A DNA stretch of 64,000 bases from Amycolatopsis sp. NBRC 101858 (GTDB taxonomy: Bacteria > Actinomycetota > Actinomycetes > Mycobacteriales > Pseudonocardiaceae), in contig NZ_BSTD01000004.1 of assembly GCF_030269325.1 (NCBI RefSeq), positions 732,925 to 796,924 on the forward strand, in the 5' to 3' direction. Positions 35,073 to 44,298 of this stretch are shown piece by piece (the first letter of the stretch is position 1; the number at the start of each line of letters is the position of its first letter). The notes under the pieces are model-generated. The model saw nothing but the letters and a program-made list of their open reading frames with translations, had not been told where the DNA came from and searched no databases. The position numbers were made by a program, and so were the translations under genes.

Positions 35073-35082
35073 TGAAAGTTAC
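35073..35082. promoter_or_regulatory. TGAAASTTAC motif, copy 4
   Basis: TGAAAGTTAC lies just after the monooxygenase stop and 171 bp upstream of the GH62 start. The terminator lies between it and the GH62 promoter, so a regulatory role here is less certain than for the other copies. Confidence 0.35.
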
Positions 35083-35083
35083 A

Positions 35084-36274
35084 TCACGGGCGGGGCACCG
35101 CGAGCGGCGGCAGCGGCCGTTCGGTCGCGGCGACGGTGGTGAACTTCGCGGCGACCGGCGCGAACAACCGCGACGTGAGCACCTTGTCGGCCAGCCGCCG
35201 CAGCCGCAGGCCGAACGCGGTGCGCGGGTAGGCGATCGGCACGATCCAGCGCGGCAGCTGCTGGACGTCGTCGACGAGCGGGCGCATCCACTCTTCGTAG
35301 GCCGCGAGCGCCTCTTCGGGCTCGGCGGTGGACAGGCAGGCGGCGAGGACGTACCCGCTGGTGAGCGCGAGCGACGCGCCGCCCCCGCCCATCGGGGTCA
35401 CGCACCACGCCGCGTCGCCGGCCAGGCAGACGCGCCCGCGGTGCCAGGACGGCAGCCGGATCTGGGTGAGGTGGTCGAGGTAGACGTCGTCGGCGGTGTC
35501 GAAGGCGTCCAGGACGCGCGGTGCCTCCCAGCCGACGTCGCCGAACAGCTCGCGGACCCGGCGCAGGGCTTCGGCGCGGTCGAGCCGCGTGAGGTCCTCC
35601 GCCCGGGCGTAGGTGAGGATGGCGCGGGTGGTGCCGTGCTGGTCCGGCCGCAGGTGGACCTGCCGGCCCCCGACGGTGGTGTACCACCGCCACCGGTCGT
35701 CGTCGCCGGCCGTGCGGGGGATCGTGCCGAACACCATCGCGATGCCGAGCTCACGGCGGTCGACGAGGTCCCCGAAGAGCCGGTCGCGGGTCGCGGACCG
35801 CACGCCTTCGGCGATGACCAGCAGATCGGCGGGCAGCGTGCGGCCGGCCGTCGTGGTCACGGTGACCTCGGCTTCGCCTTCCTCGACCGCGGAAATCGTT
35901 TCGCCGTAACCGACTTCGACGCCGTCGGGCAGGTGCTCGAGGATCGTGCGGGCGAAGTCGCCGCGCAGGATTTCGAGCTCGGCGGTCGCGCCGCCGTCGG
36001 GGCCGCCGGACGGCAGCCGCGCGAGCACCCGGCCCGCGCCGTCGACGAAGACCGTGCCGGTTTCGGTGGTGTTCTGCGCGCGCACCGCCTCCGTCAGTCC
36101 CATCCGCGTCAGGACTTCCCGGGCGACGCCGCGGACGTCGACGTTCTGGCCACCGTCGCGGAAGGCGTCCGCCCGTTCCAGCACGGTCACGTCCCACCCG
36201 GTCCGCCGCAGCCAGAAGGCGGCCGAGAGGCCGGCGATGCTCGCCCCGGAGATCACCGCGTGTCGTGTGCTCAT
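35084..36274 (-). CDS. FAD-dependent monooxygenase (PHBH/aromatic hydroxylase class)
   Basis: 396 residues. The N-terminal FAD motif is VISGASIAGLSAAFWL (8-23), a GxSxxG variant of GxGxxG, followed by a VLERAD acidic end. DLLVIAEGVRSATR corresponds to the DG motif with Glu for Asp, and GRVCLAGDAAWCVTPMGGGGASLAL is the second FAD motif (GD). Class A flavoprotein monooxygenases of this type oxidise aromatics, polyketides or antibiotics such as tetracycline. The start is the ATG at 36274 with GGAG 6 nt upstream. It is divergent from a MarR regulator with one perfect operator between, so it is probably induced by a small aromatic or antibiotic ligand. Confidence 0.85.
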   Translation of the reverse strand: MSTRHAVISGASIAGLSAAFWLRRTGWDVTVLERADAFRDGGQNVDVRGVAREVLTRMGLTEAVRAQNTTETGTVFVDGAGRVLARLPSGGPDGGATAELEILRGDFARTILEHLPDGVEVGYGETISAVEEGEAEVTVTTTAGRTLPADLLVIAEGVRSATRDRLFGDLVDRRELGIAMVFGTIPRTAGDDDRWRWYTTVGGRQVHLRPDQHGTTRAILTYARAEDLTRLDRAEALRRVRELFGDVGWEAPRVLDAFDTADDVYLDHLTQIRLPSWHRGRVCLAGDAAWCVTPMGGGGASLALTSGYVLAACLSTAEPEEALAAYEEWMRPLVDDVQQLPRWIVPIAYPRTAFGLRLRRLADKVLTSRLFAPVAAKFTTVAATERPLPPLAVPRP

Positions 36275-36288
36275 CGTTGCTCCGTCCA

Positions 36289-36311
36289 AGTAGCTTTATA
36301 GTGAAGCTACT
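36289..36311. promoter_or_regulatory. MarR-type operator between monooxygenase and regulator
   Basis: A perfect inverted repeat with 8-bp arms, AGTAGCTT (36289-36296) and AAGCTACT (36304-36311), around 7 nt. It overlaps the short divergent promoter region and ends 9 bp before the MarR ribosome binding site, so one bound dimer could repress both genes. Confidence 0.75.
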
Positions 36312-36330
36312 ATGTGATGAAGGAGTCTGC

Positions 36331-36834
36331 ATGACGGACCCGCTGACCGCCGAATGGGCGCCGGCCCAGGTGGCGGTGATGCACGCGCTGCGGGACTGGG
36401 CGGTCGGCTTCACCGAGCTGAACCAGCACCTCGCCACCTGGCTGGACCTGCCCGGCTCGGACGCCAACGCCCTCGGCCAGATCACCTGGGCCGCCGAGAC
36501 GGACGCGCCGCTCTCGCCGGTGCAGCTGGCGCGGCGGATCGGCCTGACCACCGGGGCGACGACCGTGCTGCTGAACCGGCTCGAGGCCGCCGGCCACGTC
36601 CACCGCAGCCGCGAGAGCGCCGACCGCCGCCGGGTCACGCTGCGGCCGTCCCCGGCCGCGCGCGAACGCGCCCGCGAGTTCCTCGCCTTCGCGGGTGCCG
36701 AGATCGCGGCCACCCTGCGGACCGCGGACCCGGACGAGCTGCGGGTGGTCACCGGGTTCCTGGCCCGCATCACCGCCGCCGCCGGCGAGGCCAACCAGCG
36801 TGTGCGTCAGGCTTCGACGGGCCGCTCCAGGTAG
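36331..36834 (+). CDS. MarR-family transcriptional regulator
   Basis: 167 residues. The winged helix is DAPLSPVQLARRIGLTTGATTVLLNRLEAAGHVHRSRES with the wing DRRRVTLRPSPAARE (here given as two blocks, LARRIGLTTGATTVLLNRLE and SADRRRVTLRPSP). The start is the ATG at 36331, as AAGGAG lies 5 nt upstream at 36320. Divergent partner of the flavin monooxygenase. Its last 28 bases overlap the convergent response-regulator gene. Confidence 0.88.
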   Translation: MTDPLTAEWAPAQVAVMHALRDWAVGFTELNQHLATWLDLPGSDANALGQITWAAETDAPLSPVQLARRIGLTTGATTVLLNRLEAAGHVHRSRESADRRRVTLRPSPAARERAREFLAFAGAEIAATLRTADPDELRVVTGFLARITAAAGEANQRVRQASTGRSR

Positions 36835-37463
36835 GCGAGGACCGCGAGGATCCGCCGGTGGTGGTGCTCCGACAGCCCGAGTCCGAGCTTGGTGAAGACG
36901 GTCGCGATGTGCTTGCTCACCGTCTTCTCCGTGACGAACATCCGGGCGGCGATCGCGGCGTTGGAGCGGCCCTCGGCCATCAACGCCAGGACCTCGTGCT
37001 CGCGCGGGCTCAGCTTCCGCAGCACCGGATCGGTCGCGCGGTGGGTGAGCAGGGCGCGGACGACGTCCGGATCCAGCACCGTGCTGCCCGCGGCGACCTG
37101 CCGGACGTCGGCGACGAACCGGCCGACGTCCAGCACCCGGTCCTTGAGGAGGTACCCCACGGCTCCCGCGCGGTCCTCCACGAGTTCCCGGGCGTAGAGC
37201 TGCTCGACGTACTGCGAGAGCACCACGACGGGCAGCCCGGGGATCTGCTTGCGGACGGCGATCGCGGCACGCAGGCCTTCGTCGGCGTAGGCCGGGGGCA
37301 GCCGGACGTCGACGATGGCGACGTCGGGGCGGTGCGTCGTGAGCGCCCGGACCAGCGACGGTCCATTGTCGACGGCTGCCACCACCTCGAAGCCGGTCGT
37401 CTCCAGGATCCTGACCAGGCCTTCGCGGAGCAGGACGAGGTCTTCGGCTACGACGACGCGCAC
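36807..37463 (-). CDS. NarL/LuxR-type response regulator
   Basis: 218 residues. The receiver domain has the acidic pair in AEDL (6-9), the phosphoacceptor Asp52 in VAIVDVRLP and a Lys in LLKDRV. The C-terminal LuxR HTH is LSPREHEVLALMAEG, RSNAAIAARMFVTEKTVSKH (about 150-200). The start is the GTG at 37463, which overlaps the end of the kinase gene by 16 bp. Partner of the kinase upstream. The likely target is its own operon or the divergent beta-lactamase-fold lipoprotein; that is inference from position only. Confidence 0.88.
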   Translation of the reverse strand: MRVVVAEDLVLLREGLVRILETTGFEVVAAVDNGPSLVRALTTHRPDVAIVDVRLPPAYADEGLRAAIAVRKQIPGLPVVVLSQYVEQLYARELVEDRAGAVGYLLKDRVLDVGRFVADVRQVAAGSTVLDPDVVRALLTHRATDPVLRKLSPREHEVLALMAEGRSNAAIAARMFVTEKTVSKHIATVFTKLGLGLSEHHHRRILAVLAYLERPVEA

Positions 37464-38701
37464 GGCAGTGTCATCCTGATCTCGGTCGGGCCGCCCGGCG
37501 GGCTGTCGACGGCCAGCGTGCCGTCGAAGGCCGCCAGCCGGCGGGCGATGCCGCGCAGGCCGGTGCCGCCCTCGAGCGAGGCACCGCCGCGGCCGTCGTC
37601 GGCCACCCGCATCGTCAGGCCGCTTCCGGGGTGGGGCGCGAACTCCACGGTGATCCGGATGTGCCGGGCCTGAGCGTGCTTGATGGCGTTCGACAGGGCT
37701 TCGGAAACGGCGAAGTAGGCCGCGGACTCCACCGGGGCCGCCAGCCGGCCCGGCAGGCGGGTCGTCACCGTGGTCGCGATCGGGTTGACCAGGGCCAAGG
37801 CCTGCAGGGCGCCGTCCAGGCCGCGGTCCGCCAGCACCGGCGGGTGGATGCCGCGGACCAGGTCGCGCAGTTCGGCCAGGGCGGTGGAGGTCGCGTCGCG
37901 GGCCTCGGCCAGCAGCCGCCGGGCGGCCCGCGGGTCCTCGGCCAGCACCTGTTCGGCCAGGCCCAGGCTCATGCCCAGCGACACCAACCGGGCCTGGGCG
38001 CCGTCGTGCAGGTCGCGTTCGATCCGGCGCAGCTCGCCGGCCTGGGTGTCGACGGTCTCGGCCCGCGAGGCCGCCAGCTGCCGGACCCGGGCCCGCAGCC
38101 GGACCTGCTCGGCCGGGCCCAACAGCAGGCGGATCACCCGGGCGTTGAGGTCCGCCAGCGGGGTGGCGGTGGCGTACCAGAGCCCGAAGCTGACCAGGCC
38201 GAGCGGGAGCAGCACGAACGTCTGGGCGACGCTGTGCAGCCGGAAGGCCCCGCCCAGCGGGGTGCGGAACACCTCGGGCGGCGTCAGCAGGTAGACCACG
38301 GGATAGAGCAGGTAGAAGAAGCCACCGGCGAACAACAGCAGGGACAGCCCGGAGGTGAGCCAGCCGGTGACCGCGTTGACGCCCAGCCACGCCCAGTCCC
38401 GCCAGCTCGCCGGGTCGCGCAGGACCGTCCACAGCCGTGCCGCCCAGCCGGCGTCCGGTGCCGGGAGGTAGGGCCGGTCCACCGGGTCGCCGAGCCGCCG
38501 CCCGGCCCACTGCCGGTGCAGGCCGGCCAGCCACCGGACCAGCGCGGTGGAAAGCAGCGTCAGCGGGATTCCGGCGCCCAGCGCGACGAGCGGCACCGCC
38601 GTGATCCAGAGCGTGGCCAGTGCGGCACCCGCGACCGAGCCCGTCAGGAGCAGCGCGGACCAGCCCAGCAGGGTCAGCCGCGAACGCAGTGCGGTCGGCA
38701 C
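37448..38701 (-). CDS. Sensor histidine kinase (HisKA_3 type)
   Basis: 417 residues. The N-terminal half has four to five membrane segments (LTLLGWSALLLTGSV, LVALGAGIPLTLLSTAL, GLSLLLFAGGFFYLLYPV, TFVLLPLGLVSFGLWY), then a coiled region. The phosphoacceptor His is in RRIERDLHDGAQARLVSLG, and the ATPase has SEALSNAIKHAQA (N box), VADDGRGG and GTGLRGIARRLAAFDG. The start is the GTG at 38701 behind GGAGGG. It senses an envelope signal of unknown nature and is cotranscribed with the response regulator. It is divergent from the lipoprotein gene at 38880 across 178 bp that hold both promoters; I see only a weak GGCTCC/GGAGCC repeat there. Confidence 0.87.
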   Translation of the reverse strand: MPTALRSRLTLLGWSALLLTGSVAGAALATLWITAVPLVALGAGIPLTLLSTALVRWLAGLHRQWAGRRLGDPVDRPYLPAPDAGWAARLWTVLRDPASWRDWAWLGVNAVTGWLTSGLSLLLFAGGFFYLLYPVVYLLTPPEVFRTPLGGAFRLHSVAQTFVLLPLGLVSFGLWYATATPLADLNARVIRLLLGPAEQVRLRARVRQLAASRAETVDTQAGELRRIERDLHDGAQARLVSLGMSLGLAEQVLAEDPRAARRLLAEARDATSTALAELRDLVRGIHPPVLADRGLDGALQALALVNPIATTVTTRLPGRLAAPVESAAYFAVSEALSNAIKHAQARHIRITVEFAPHPGSGLTMRVADDGRGGASLEGGTGLRGIARRLAAFDGTLAVDSPPGGPTEIRMTLPCASS

Positions 38702-38879
38702 GGTTCCCTCCCGGCGTCGACGGATCGGATGTCGATGATGACCGGAGAAGGGGGGTTCGCGCGGTAGGGCTGGCTCCACCTTCCGTGGGAGCCGGCACCA
38801 GTGTTCCCGGTCCGTCGTCCGGAGAAGCTGATGTTGCCGGCCGGACGACCGGCGACCGACGAGCCAGGAGGCCCTGCCC

Positions 38880-40121
38880 ATGACCGCGAACCCGTTGTTC
38901 CCCCGCCACCGCCGCCGGGCGGGACTGGCCCTGCTGGTGGCCGTCGCCCTGAGCGGTGTGCTCACCGCCTGCGACGAGACGCCCGGCCCCGCCGGCGTCG
39001 GCCTGGCCGAGCTCGCCCAGCGGGACGTCGACGCCGGAGCACCCGGGGTGATCGTCCGGGTCGACGACGGCAGCGGCCGGGTGGTCGAGCTCGCCCGGCA
39101 GGCGCCGTGGACGACGGCCGACCACGTCCTGAGCGCGAGCGACGCGTTCCGGATGGGCTCCAACACCAAGACGATGGTCGCCACCGTCGCCCTCCAGCTG
39201 GTCGCCGAGCAGCGGCTGCGGCTGACCGACCCGGTCGGGAAGTGGCTGCCCGGCCTCGTGCCGAACGGGGACGCGATCACCGTGCGGATGCTGCTCGGCC
39301 ACACGAGCGGCTTGTTCAACTACCGCAACGATCCCGCCGTGCTGCGGGCGTTCACCGGCCAGGACACCCGGGTCTGGACACCCCGGGAGCTGCTCGCCGC
39401 CGCCGTCCGGCACGACCCGCTGTTCGCGCCCGGGACGGACTACGCCTACAGCAACACCAACTACGTCGCGCTCGGGCTCGTCGCCGAGAAGGCGACCGGG
39501 CGGACCCTGGGCGACCTGGTCCGGGAGCGGATCGTCGCGCCGCTGCACCTGACGAAGACGTATCTGGTCGAAGGAGACACGTCGACACTCGCGCACGGCT
39601 ACGAACCCGACGCCGCCCACATCGCCCCGCTGCTTCCCGCGGGCACGCCTGCCGGGACCGCGTTCGCCGGCCCGGCCCGGCCCGCCGGGTACGTCGACAC
39701 CACGTTCGTGAACGCCAGCACGCAGTGGGCCGCCGGCGGCATGGTGTCGAGCGCGCCGGACTGGGCCCGGTTCGACCGCGCGCTCGTGTCCGGCGAGCTG
39801 CTGCCGCCCGCCCTGCTCAAGGAAATGCAGACCACCCGCGCCGAGGAGCCGGAGTTCCCGGACCGCCGCTACGGGCTCGGTCTCGAGCAGGTGACCACGC
39901 CCTGCGGCACCGTCTGGGGGCACAACGGCCAGGTCGCCGGGTACTCCGGCGAGGCTTACACCGACGACACGGGCAAGCGCACCGCTTCCGTCCTCACCAC
40001 CACGATCTTCGGCTTGGCCGTCCCGAAGGCCGGCGCGGCCAACCGGGAGCTGGTGAACGCCGCGGTGTGCGCCATGCTCGGCAAGCCGGTTCCCGGCACC
40101 GCGGCGGTCCCGGCCGGCTGA
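38880..40121 (+). CDS. Serine hydrolase of the beta-lactamase/DD-peptidase fold, lipoprotein
   Basis: 413 residues. The signal ends in LTAC, giving a lipidated Cys31. The class C beta-lactamase-like domain has Ser94/Lys97 in GSNTKTM (SxxK), the Tyr motif in DYAYSNTNYVALG, and HNGQVAGY (the HxG in place of KTG). Such proteins include D-alanyl-D-alanine carboxypeptidases, esterases and resistance enzymes; the substrate here is unknown. It faces the two-component system, which often regulates cell-envelope genes. Confidence 0.85.
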   Translation: MTANPLFPRHRRRAGLALLVAVALSGVLTACDETPGPAGVGLAELAQRDVDAGAPGVIVRVDDGSGRVVELARQAPWTTADHVLSASDAFRMGSNTKTMVATVALQLVAEQRLRLTDPVGKWLPGLVPNGDAITVRMLLGHTSGLFNYRNDPAVLRAFTGQDTRVWTPRELLAAAVRHDPLFAPGTDYAYSNTNYVALGLVAEKATGRTLGDLVRERIVAPLHLTKTYLVEGDTSTLAHGYEPDAAHIAPLLPAGTPAGTAFAGPARPAGYVDTTFVNASTQWAAGGMVSSAPDWARFDRALVSGELLPPALLKEMQTTRAEEPEFPDRRYGLGLEQVTTPCGTVWGHNGQVAGYSGEAYTDDTGKRTASVLTTTIFGLAVPKAGAANRELVNAAVCAMLGKPVPGTAAVPAG

Positions 40122-40129
40122 TCCCGGAC

Positions 40130-40143
40130 GCACTTCGAAGTGC
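40130..40143 (+). terminator. Perfect palindrome after the serine hydrolase gene
   Basis: GCACTTCGAAGTGC, a perfect 14-bp palindrome 9 bp after the stop codon. It may form a short hairpin terminator or be a protein-binding site; sequence alone does not decide. Confidence 0.4.
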
Positions 40144-40327
40144 GATCGGCGGACAGATAGCCACCATTTGTGCTCGCGGTCAAGATATGACATCAAGGCG
40201 TGCCGGTACGTCCGAAGAAGACCGAAACAAAGTGGGTTGAACAAGGCGACAGTTTGTGCAACGATCGCCGCCGTCTTAGGAACCTATTCTTCGCGGGACT
40301 GACCTCGGCCAAGGAAGAAAAAGCACT

Positions 40328-41242
40328 ATGCGATCCCCCCTTCGTCGTCGATGCCGAAGCATGATCTTCATGACCGCCGCTTTCGGGCTGGCCGCCACCG
40401 GGTGCACGGTGGGAAGCAGTTCCCCGGGCCTGGCGACCGCGACGAACCTCGCGGTGGTGCAGTCGTTGCACGACGCGCTGCCGCAGGCGATCAAGGACTC
40501 CGGGGTGATCCGGTTCGCCGGTGACTCCCACCCGCCTTATCGCACGGTCGCGCAGGACGGCACGATCACCGGGATCGACGCCGACTTCCAGGCCGCGATC
40601 GGCCAGGTGCTCGGGGTCAAGACGCAGACCAGCGTCGTCACCGGGCTGCCGGCCGCGCTGCAGGGCATGCTGAGCAACCGGTACGACGCGTTCAACGGCC
40701 CGGTCAAGGCCACCGCCGAACGCGAGAAGCAGTTCGACACGATCACCTGGATGACCACCCGCACGGCCTACGTGTTCCCCACCGATTCGACGGCGGGGAT
40801 CACGCGGGTCGAAGACCTCTGCGGGAAGCGCATCGCGGTGGTGGCCGCCAGTGTCGTGGAGGAGCAGCTGAACAAGCTGTCCCGGTTCTGCACGCAGAAC
40901 AAACGCGCGGCCACGCAGACCGTCGGCCTGGACGACACGAACGGCACGCTGCTGGCCACCCGCTCGGGGCGTGCGGACGCGGCGGGGATGACCGAGGCCG
41001 CGGCGATCGACGTGACGCAGAAGCAGGGCGGCACCAAGTACGTCACCCAGACCGAAGCGCAGGGGGCGACCAAGGACGACCTGGCGTTGTACGTCCCCAA
41101 GTCCTCGAAGCTGGGCCCGGTGCTGCAGCAGGTCTTCGAGGAGCTGTTCGAGAACGGCACGTACGTCGGGATCATGTCCCGCTGGGGGCTCAACCAGGTG
41201 TCGGTTCCGAAACCGGTGTTCAACGCGGCTACGGCGCACTGA
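40328..41242 (+). CDS. Orphan solute-binding lipoprotein (SBP family 3)
   Basis: 304 residues. The signal ends in the lipobox AATGC (Cys26). The rest is a family-3 binding protein of the polar amino-acid type (GVIRFAGDSHPPYRTV, TITGIDADFQAAIGQVLG, DAFNGPVKATAEREKQF, ELFENGTYVGIMSRWGL). No permease or ATPase gene accompanies it, so it either uses a transporter encoded elsewhere or acts as a sensor. It is preceded by 206 bp without a gene; this stretch is less GC-rich than its surroundings and holds only the palindrome at 40130. It converges on the CUT2 ATPase gene. Confidence 0.85.
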   Translation: MRSPLRRRCRSMIFMTAAFGLAATGCTVGSSSPGLATATNLAVVQSLHDALPQAIKDSGVIRFAGDSHPPYRTVAQDGTITGIDADFQAAIGQVLGVKTQTSVVTGLPAALQGMLSNRYDAFNGPVKATAEREKQFDTITWMTTRTAYVFPTDSTAGITRVEDLCGKRIAVVAASVVEEQLNKLSRFCTQNKRAATQTVGLDDTNGTLLATRSGRADAAGMTEAAAIDVTQKQGGTKYVTQTEAQGATKDDLALYVPKSSKLGPVLQQVFEELFENGTYVGIMSRWGLNQVSVPKPVFNAATAH

Positions 41243-41266
41243 GCCGAGGATGTCCACTGTGGAGGA

Positions 41267-42051
<785 letters not shown>

Positions 42052-42055
<4 letters not shown>

Positions 42056-43026
42056 GTCCGCTCCCGGGATCCGGCGCGCTTGCGCACCACGATCAGCGTC
42101 ACGTTCAGCACCATCGCGCCCAGGATGGCGGCGCCGAGCACCACGTTGAACGCGTTCGCGCTGACCCCGGTCAGGTTGAACCCGTCGAACACGATCCCCA
42201 GCAGCAGCGCGCCGAGGAACGCCCCGGCCACCGTGCCGGACCCGCCGAGCAGCGCCGTGCCGCCGATCACGGCCGCCGCCACGGCGAAGAACATCGTGGT
42301 GAACCCGCCGTTGGTCGGGTCGTAGGAGCCGACCCGGGTGCCCTGCAGGATGCCGGCGAGGCCGGCCACGGTGCTGGTGATCGCGAAGTTGACCACCTTC
42401 ACCCGGTTGACCGGGATGCCGGACTCCGCGGCGCCGACCGGGTTCCCGCCGGTGGCCTGGGTGTGGATGCCGAACCGGGTCGCCGAGAGCACCACCTGCA
42501 TGACGACGACCACGCCCACCGCCCACAGGAACTCCGTCCACCGCGCCCCGCCGAACACCTCGAGCACCCCGCTGCCCTTGGGTGCGGCGACCGGGCGGGC
42601 GTTCGAGATGATCAGGACCAGGCCCTGCAACAGGAAAGCCATGCCGAGTGTGGTGATGAACGACGGGATCCCCAGCACGGTCCGGATCATCCCGTTCGCG
42701 AGACCGACCAGCGTGCTCACCGCGATCGCGCCGAGCAGCGCGAGCCACAGCGGCCACCCGTTGACGAAGAACTGCATCATCGTGAACGGGGCGAGGGTGA
42801 ACACGAAACCGGCCGACAGGTCGATCTCCCCGCAGATCAGCAGCATCACCTGCCCCGCCGCGATGATCGACCACGGTGCCACGTACTGGGCGATCGTCTG
42901 GTAGTTGTCCGGGGAGTTGAACGCTCCGCTCGTCACCGTGAAGTAGATCCCCGCGGCGATCGTGACCAGCAGGATGCTCAGCTCCTTGACCTGCAGCACG
43001 CCGAGCAGCACCGGCTTCGACGACAT
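42052..43026 (-). CDS. CUT2 sugar ABC transporter permease (RbsC-like)
   Basis: 324 residues with about eight to ten membrane segments. Family marks are VMLLICGEIDLSAGFVF, IPSFITTLGM, ATGGNPVGAAESGIPVNRVK and the GGTALLGGSGTVAGAFLG loop. It forms the channel with the single-domain ATPase and the Tat-exported binding protein gene 8 bp upstream. Confidence 0.9.
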
Positions 43027-43034
43027 CGGCGCGC

Positions 43035-44135
43035 CTACCGGCTCGGCACCGACGCGGGCGGCAGGGGGATCGAGCCCGGCATCGCGAGGACGTCCTTGTT
43101 GTCGCCGCCTTCGAACCGGCTGCGGGCCGTGGCGTACGGGCCGACGTTCTCCTTGGTGACGAACGTGAGACCGGTGTCGGTGACCGGTGGCGCGACCAGC
43201 GTCCCGGACAGCCGGAACAGGTACAGGTAGAGCACCGACAGGAAGCCCTGCAGGTAGGGGGACTGGTCGATGGTGAAGTCGAGCGCGCCGTCCTTGACCC
43301 CGGTGACCGTGTCGTCGAGCAGGTCGAACCCGCCGCTGCCGAGCTTGCCGGACAGCTTGCGGTCGGCGATCAGCTTCGCGCACGCGGCGGTGCTGCCGGC
43401 GTCGACCGCGTAGATCCCTTTCGCCGCGGCGTTCCCGGTGTACGCGGCGGTCATCGCGTTGAGCTCGCCGGCCTGCTCGGCCCCGGTGTTCACCGACTGG
43501 ACGCGCACGCCGGGCGCGGCCTGCTTGAGCGCGTCGGTGATGCCGTCGAGCCGCGGCTGGACGTTGTTGCCGCCCGGCTGGGAGATCCCGACCAGGATGT
43601 CGCCGAAGGTGACCTTCTGCGCGATGCGCTGCCCCATCCGGAACCCGGACAAGTACAGGTCCTGTCCGACGTAGGTGAGCGGGTAGTTGCCCGCGGCACT
43701 GGCGTTGTACGCGATCACCGGGATGCCCGCGGCCAGCGCGCGCTTGGTGAGGTCGACGAACGCGTTGTCGTCGGTCAGCGCGACGGCGATCCCGTCGGCC
43801 TTGCCGGTGATCGCGGTTTCCATCGCACTGGCCATCTGGGCGACGTTGCCGTTCTCCGAGCCGGTCCACTGCGGCTCGGGCACCCCGAGCAACGCCGCGG
43901 CGTCGGCGAGCCCGGTCCGGGTCGGGACGAAGAAGGAGTTGGTGGTGACGTGGTTGACGAACACGAACCGCCACTGCGGTGTGCTCGGGAACGGCCCGGA
44001 CTTGCCGCCGTTCTGCGCCTCCTGGACGCCGGTGCACGCCGCGAGCAGTGCGCTCGCGGCCACCGTCCCGCCGCCCATGCCCAGGTACTTCAGTGCGGTT
44101 CTTCGGGAGGTGGTGCCTGTTTCAGCGGTCATCAT
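43035..44135 (-). CDS. CUT2 sugar-binding lipoprotein with Tat signal
   Basis: 366 residues. The signal has SRRTALKYLGMGGG, a twin-arginine motif, followed by the lipobox LLAAC (Cys34), so it is probably exported by Tat and lipidated. The mature part is a periplasmic-binding protein of the ribose/rhamnose type (WRFVFVNHVTTNSFFVPT, GKADGIAVALTDD, GIPVIAYNAS, GKLGSGGFDLLDDT). Two adjacent ATG codons (44135, 44132) fit; the second has the better spacing from GGGGA. First gene of the operon, divergent from L-fuconate dehydratase; two copies of ACGTATGWTGTCT lie in the gap. Confidence 0.87.
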   Translation of the reverse strand: MMTAETGTTSRRTALKYLGMGGGTVAASALLAACTGVQEAQNGGKSGPFPSTPQWRFVFVNHVTTNSFFVPTRTGLADAAALLGVPEPQWTGSENGNVAQMASAMETAITGKADGIAVALTDDNAFVDLTKRALAAGIPVIAYNASAAGNYPLTYVGQDLYLSGFRMGQRIAQKVTFGDILVGISQPGGNNVQPRLDGITDALKQAAPGVRVQSVNTGAEQAGELNAMTAAYTGNAAAKGIYAVDAGSTAACAKLIADRKLSGKLGSGGFDLLDDTVTGVKDGALDFTIDQSPYLQGFLSVLYLYLFRLSGTLVAPPVTDTGLTFVTKENVGPYATARSRFEGGDNKDVLAMPGSIPLPPASVPSR

Positions 44136-44188
44136 GTCCCCGCGTTCGTCTCGGCGGACCGGAGCGGAACTGGCATCGACGGTAGCAG

Positions 44189-44201
44189 ACGTATGATGTC
44201 T
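44189..44201. promoter_or_regulatory. ACGTATGWTGTCT repeat, copy 1
   Basis: ACGTATGATGTCT lies 54 bp upstream of the binding-protein gene, in direct orientation with the copy at 44264. Part of it (CGTATGATG) recurs with one change (CATATGATG) before the FadR-type regulator gene at 50008, which suggests that this regulator binds here. Confidence 0.5.
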
Positions 44202-44263
44202 CGACCAGCTTCTTCGCGTGATCGCCGGACTTCTGGACAATCGGCCGGGCGAGGCGTACCTAT

Positions 44264-44276
44264 ACGTATGTTGTCT
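44264..44276. promoter_or_regulatory. ACGTATGWTGTCT repeat, copy 2
   Basis: ACGTATGTTGTCT lies 23 bp before the GTG of the fuconate dehydratase gene, so each of the two divergent genes has one copy at its promoter. Confidence 0.5.
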
Positions 44277-44298
44277 GGCCCTGGTGTTCGCGTGAGAG

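Noticed and set aside
40122..40327. A tRNA or small RNA gene in the lower-GC gap before the orphan binding protein
   Set aside because: No cloverleaf pairing or conserved TTC loop is seen; only a 14-bp palindrome stands out.
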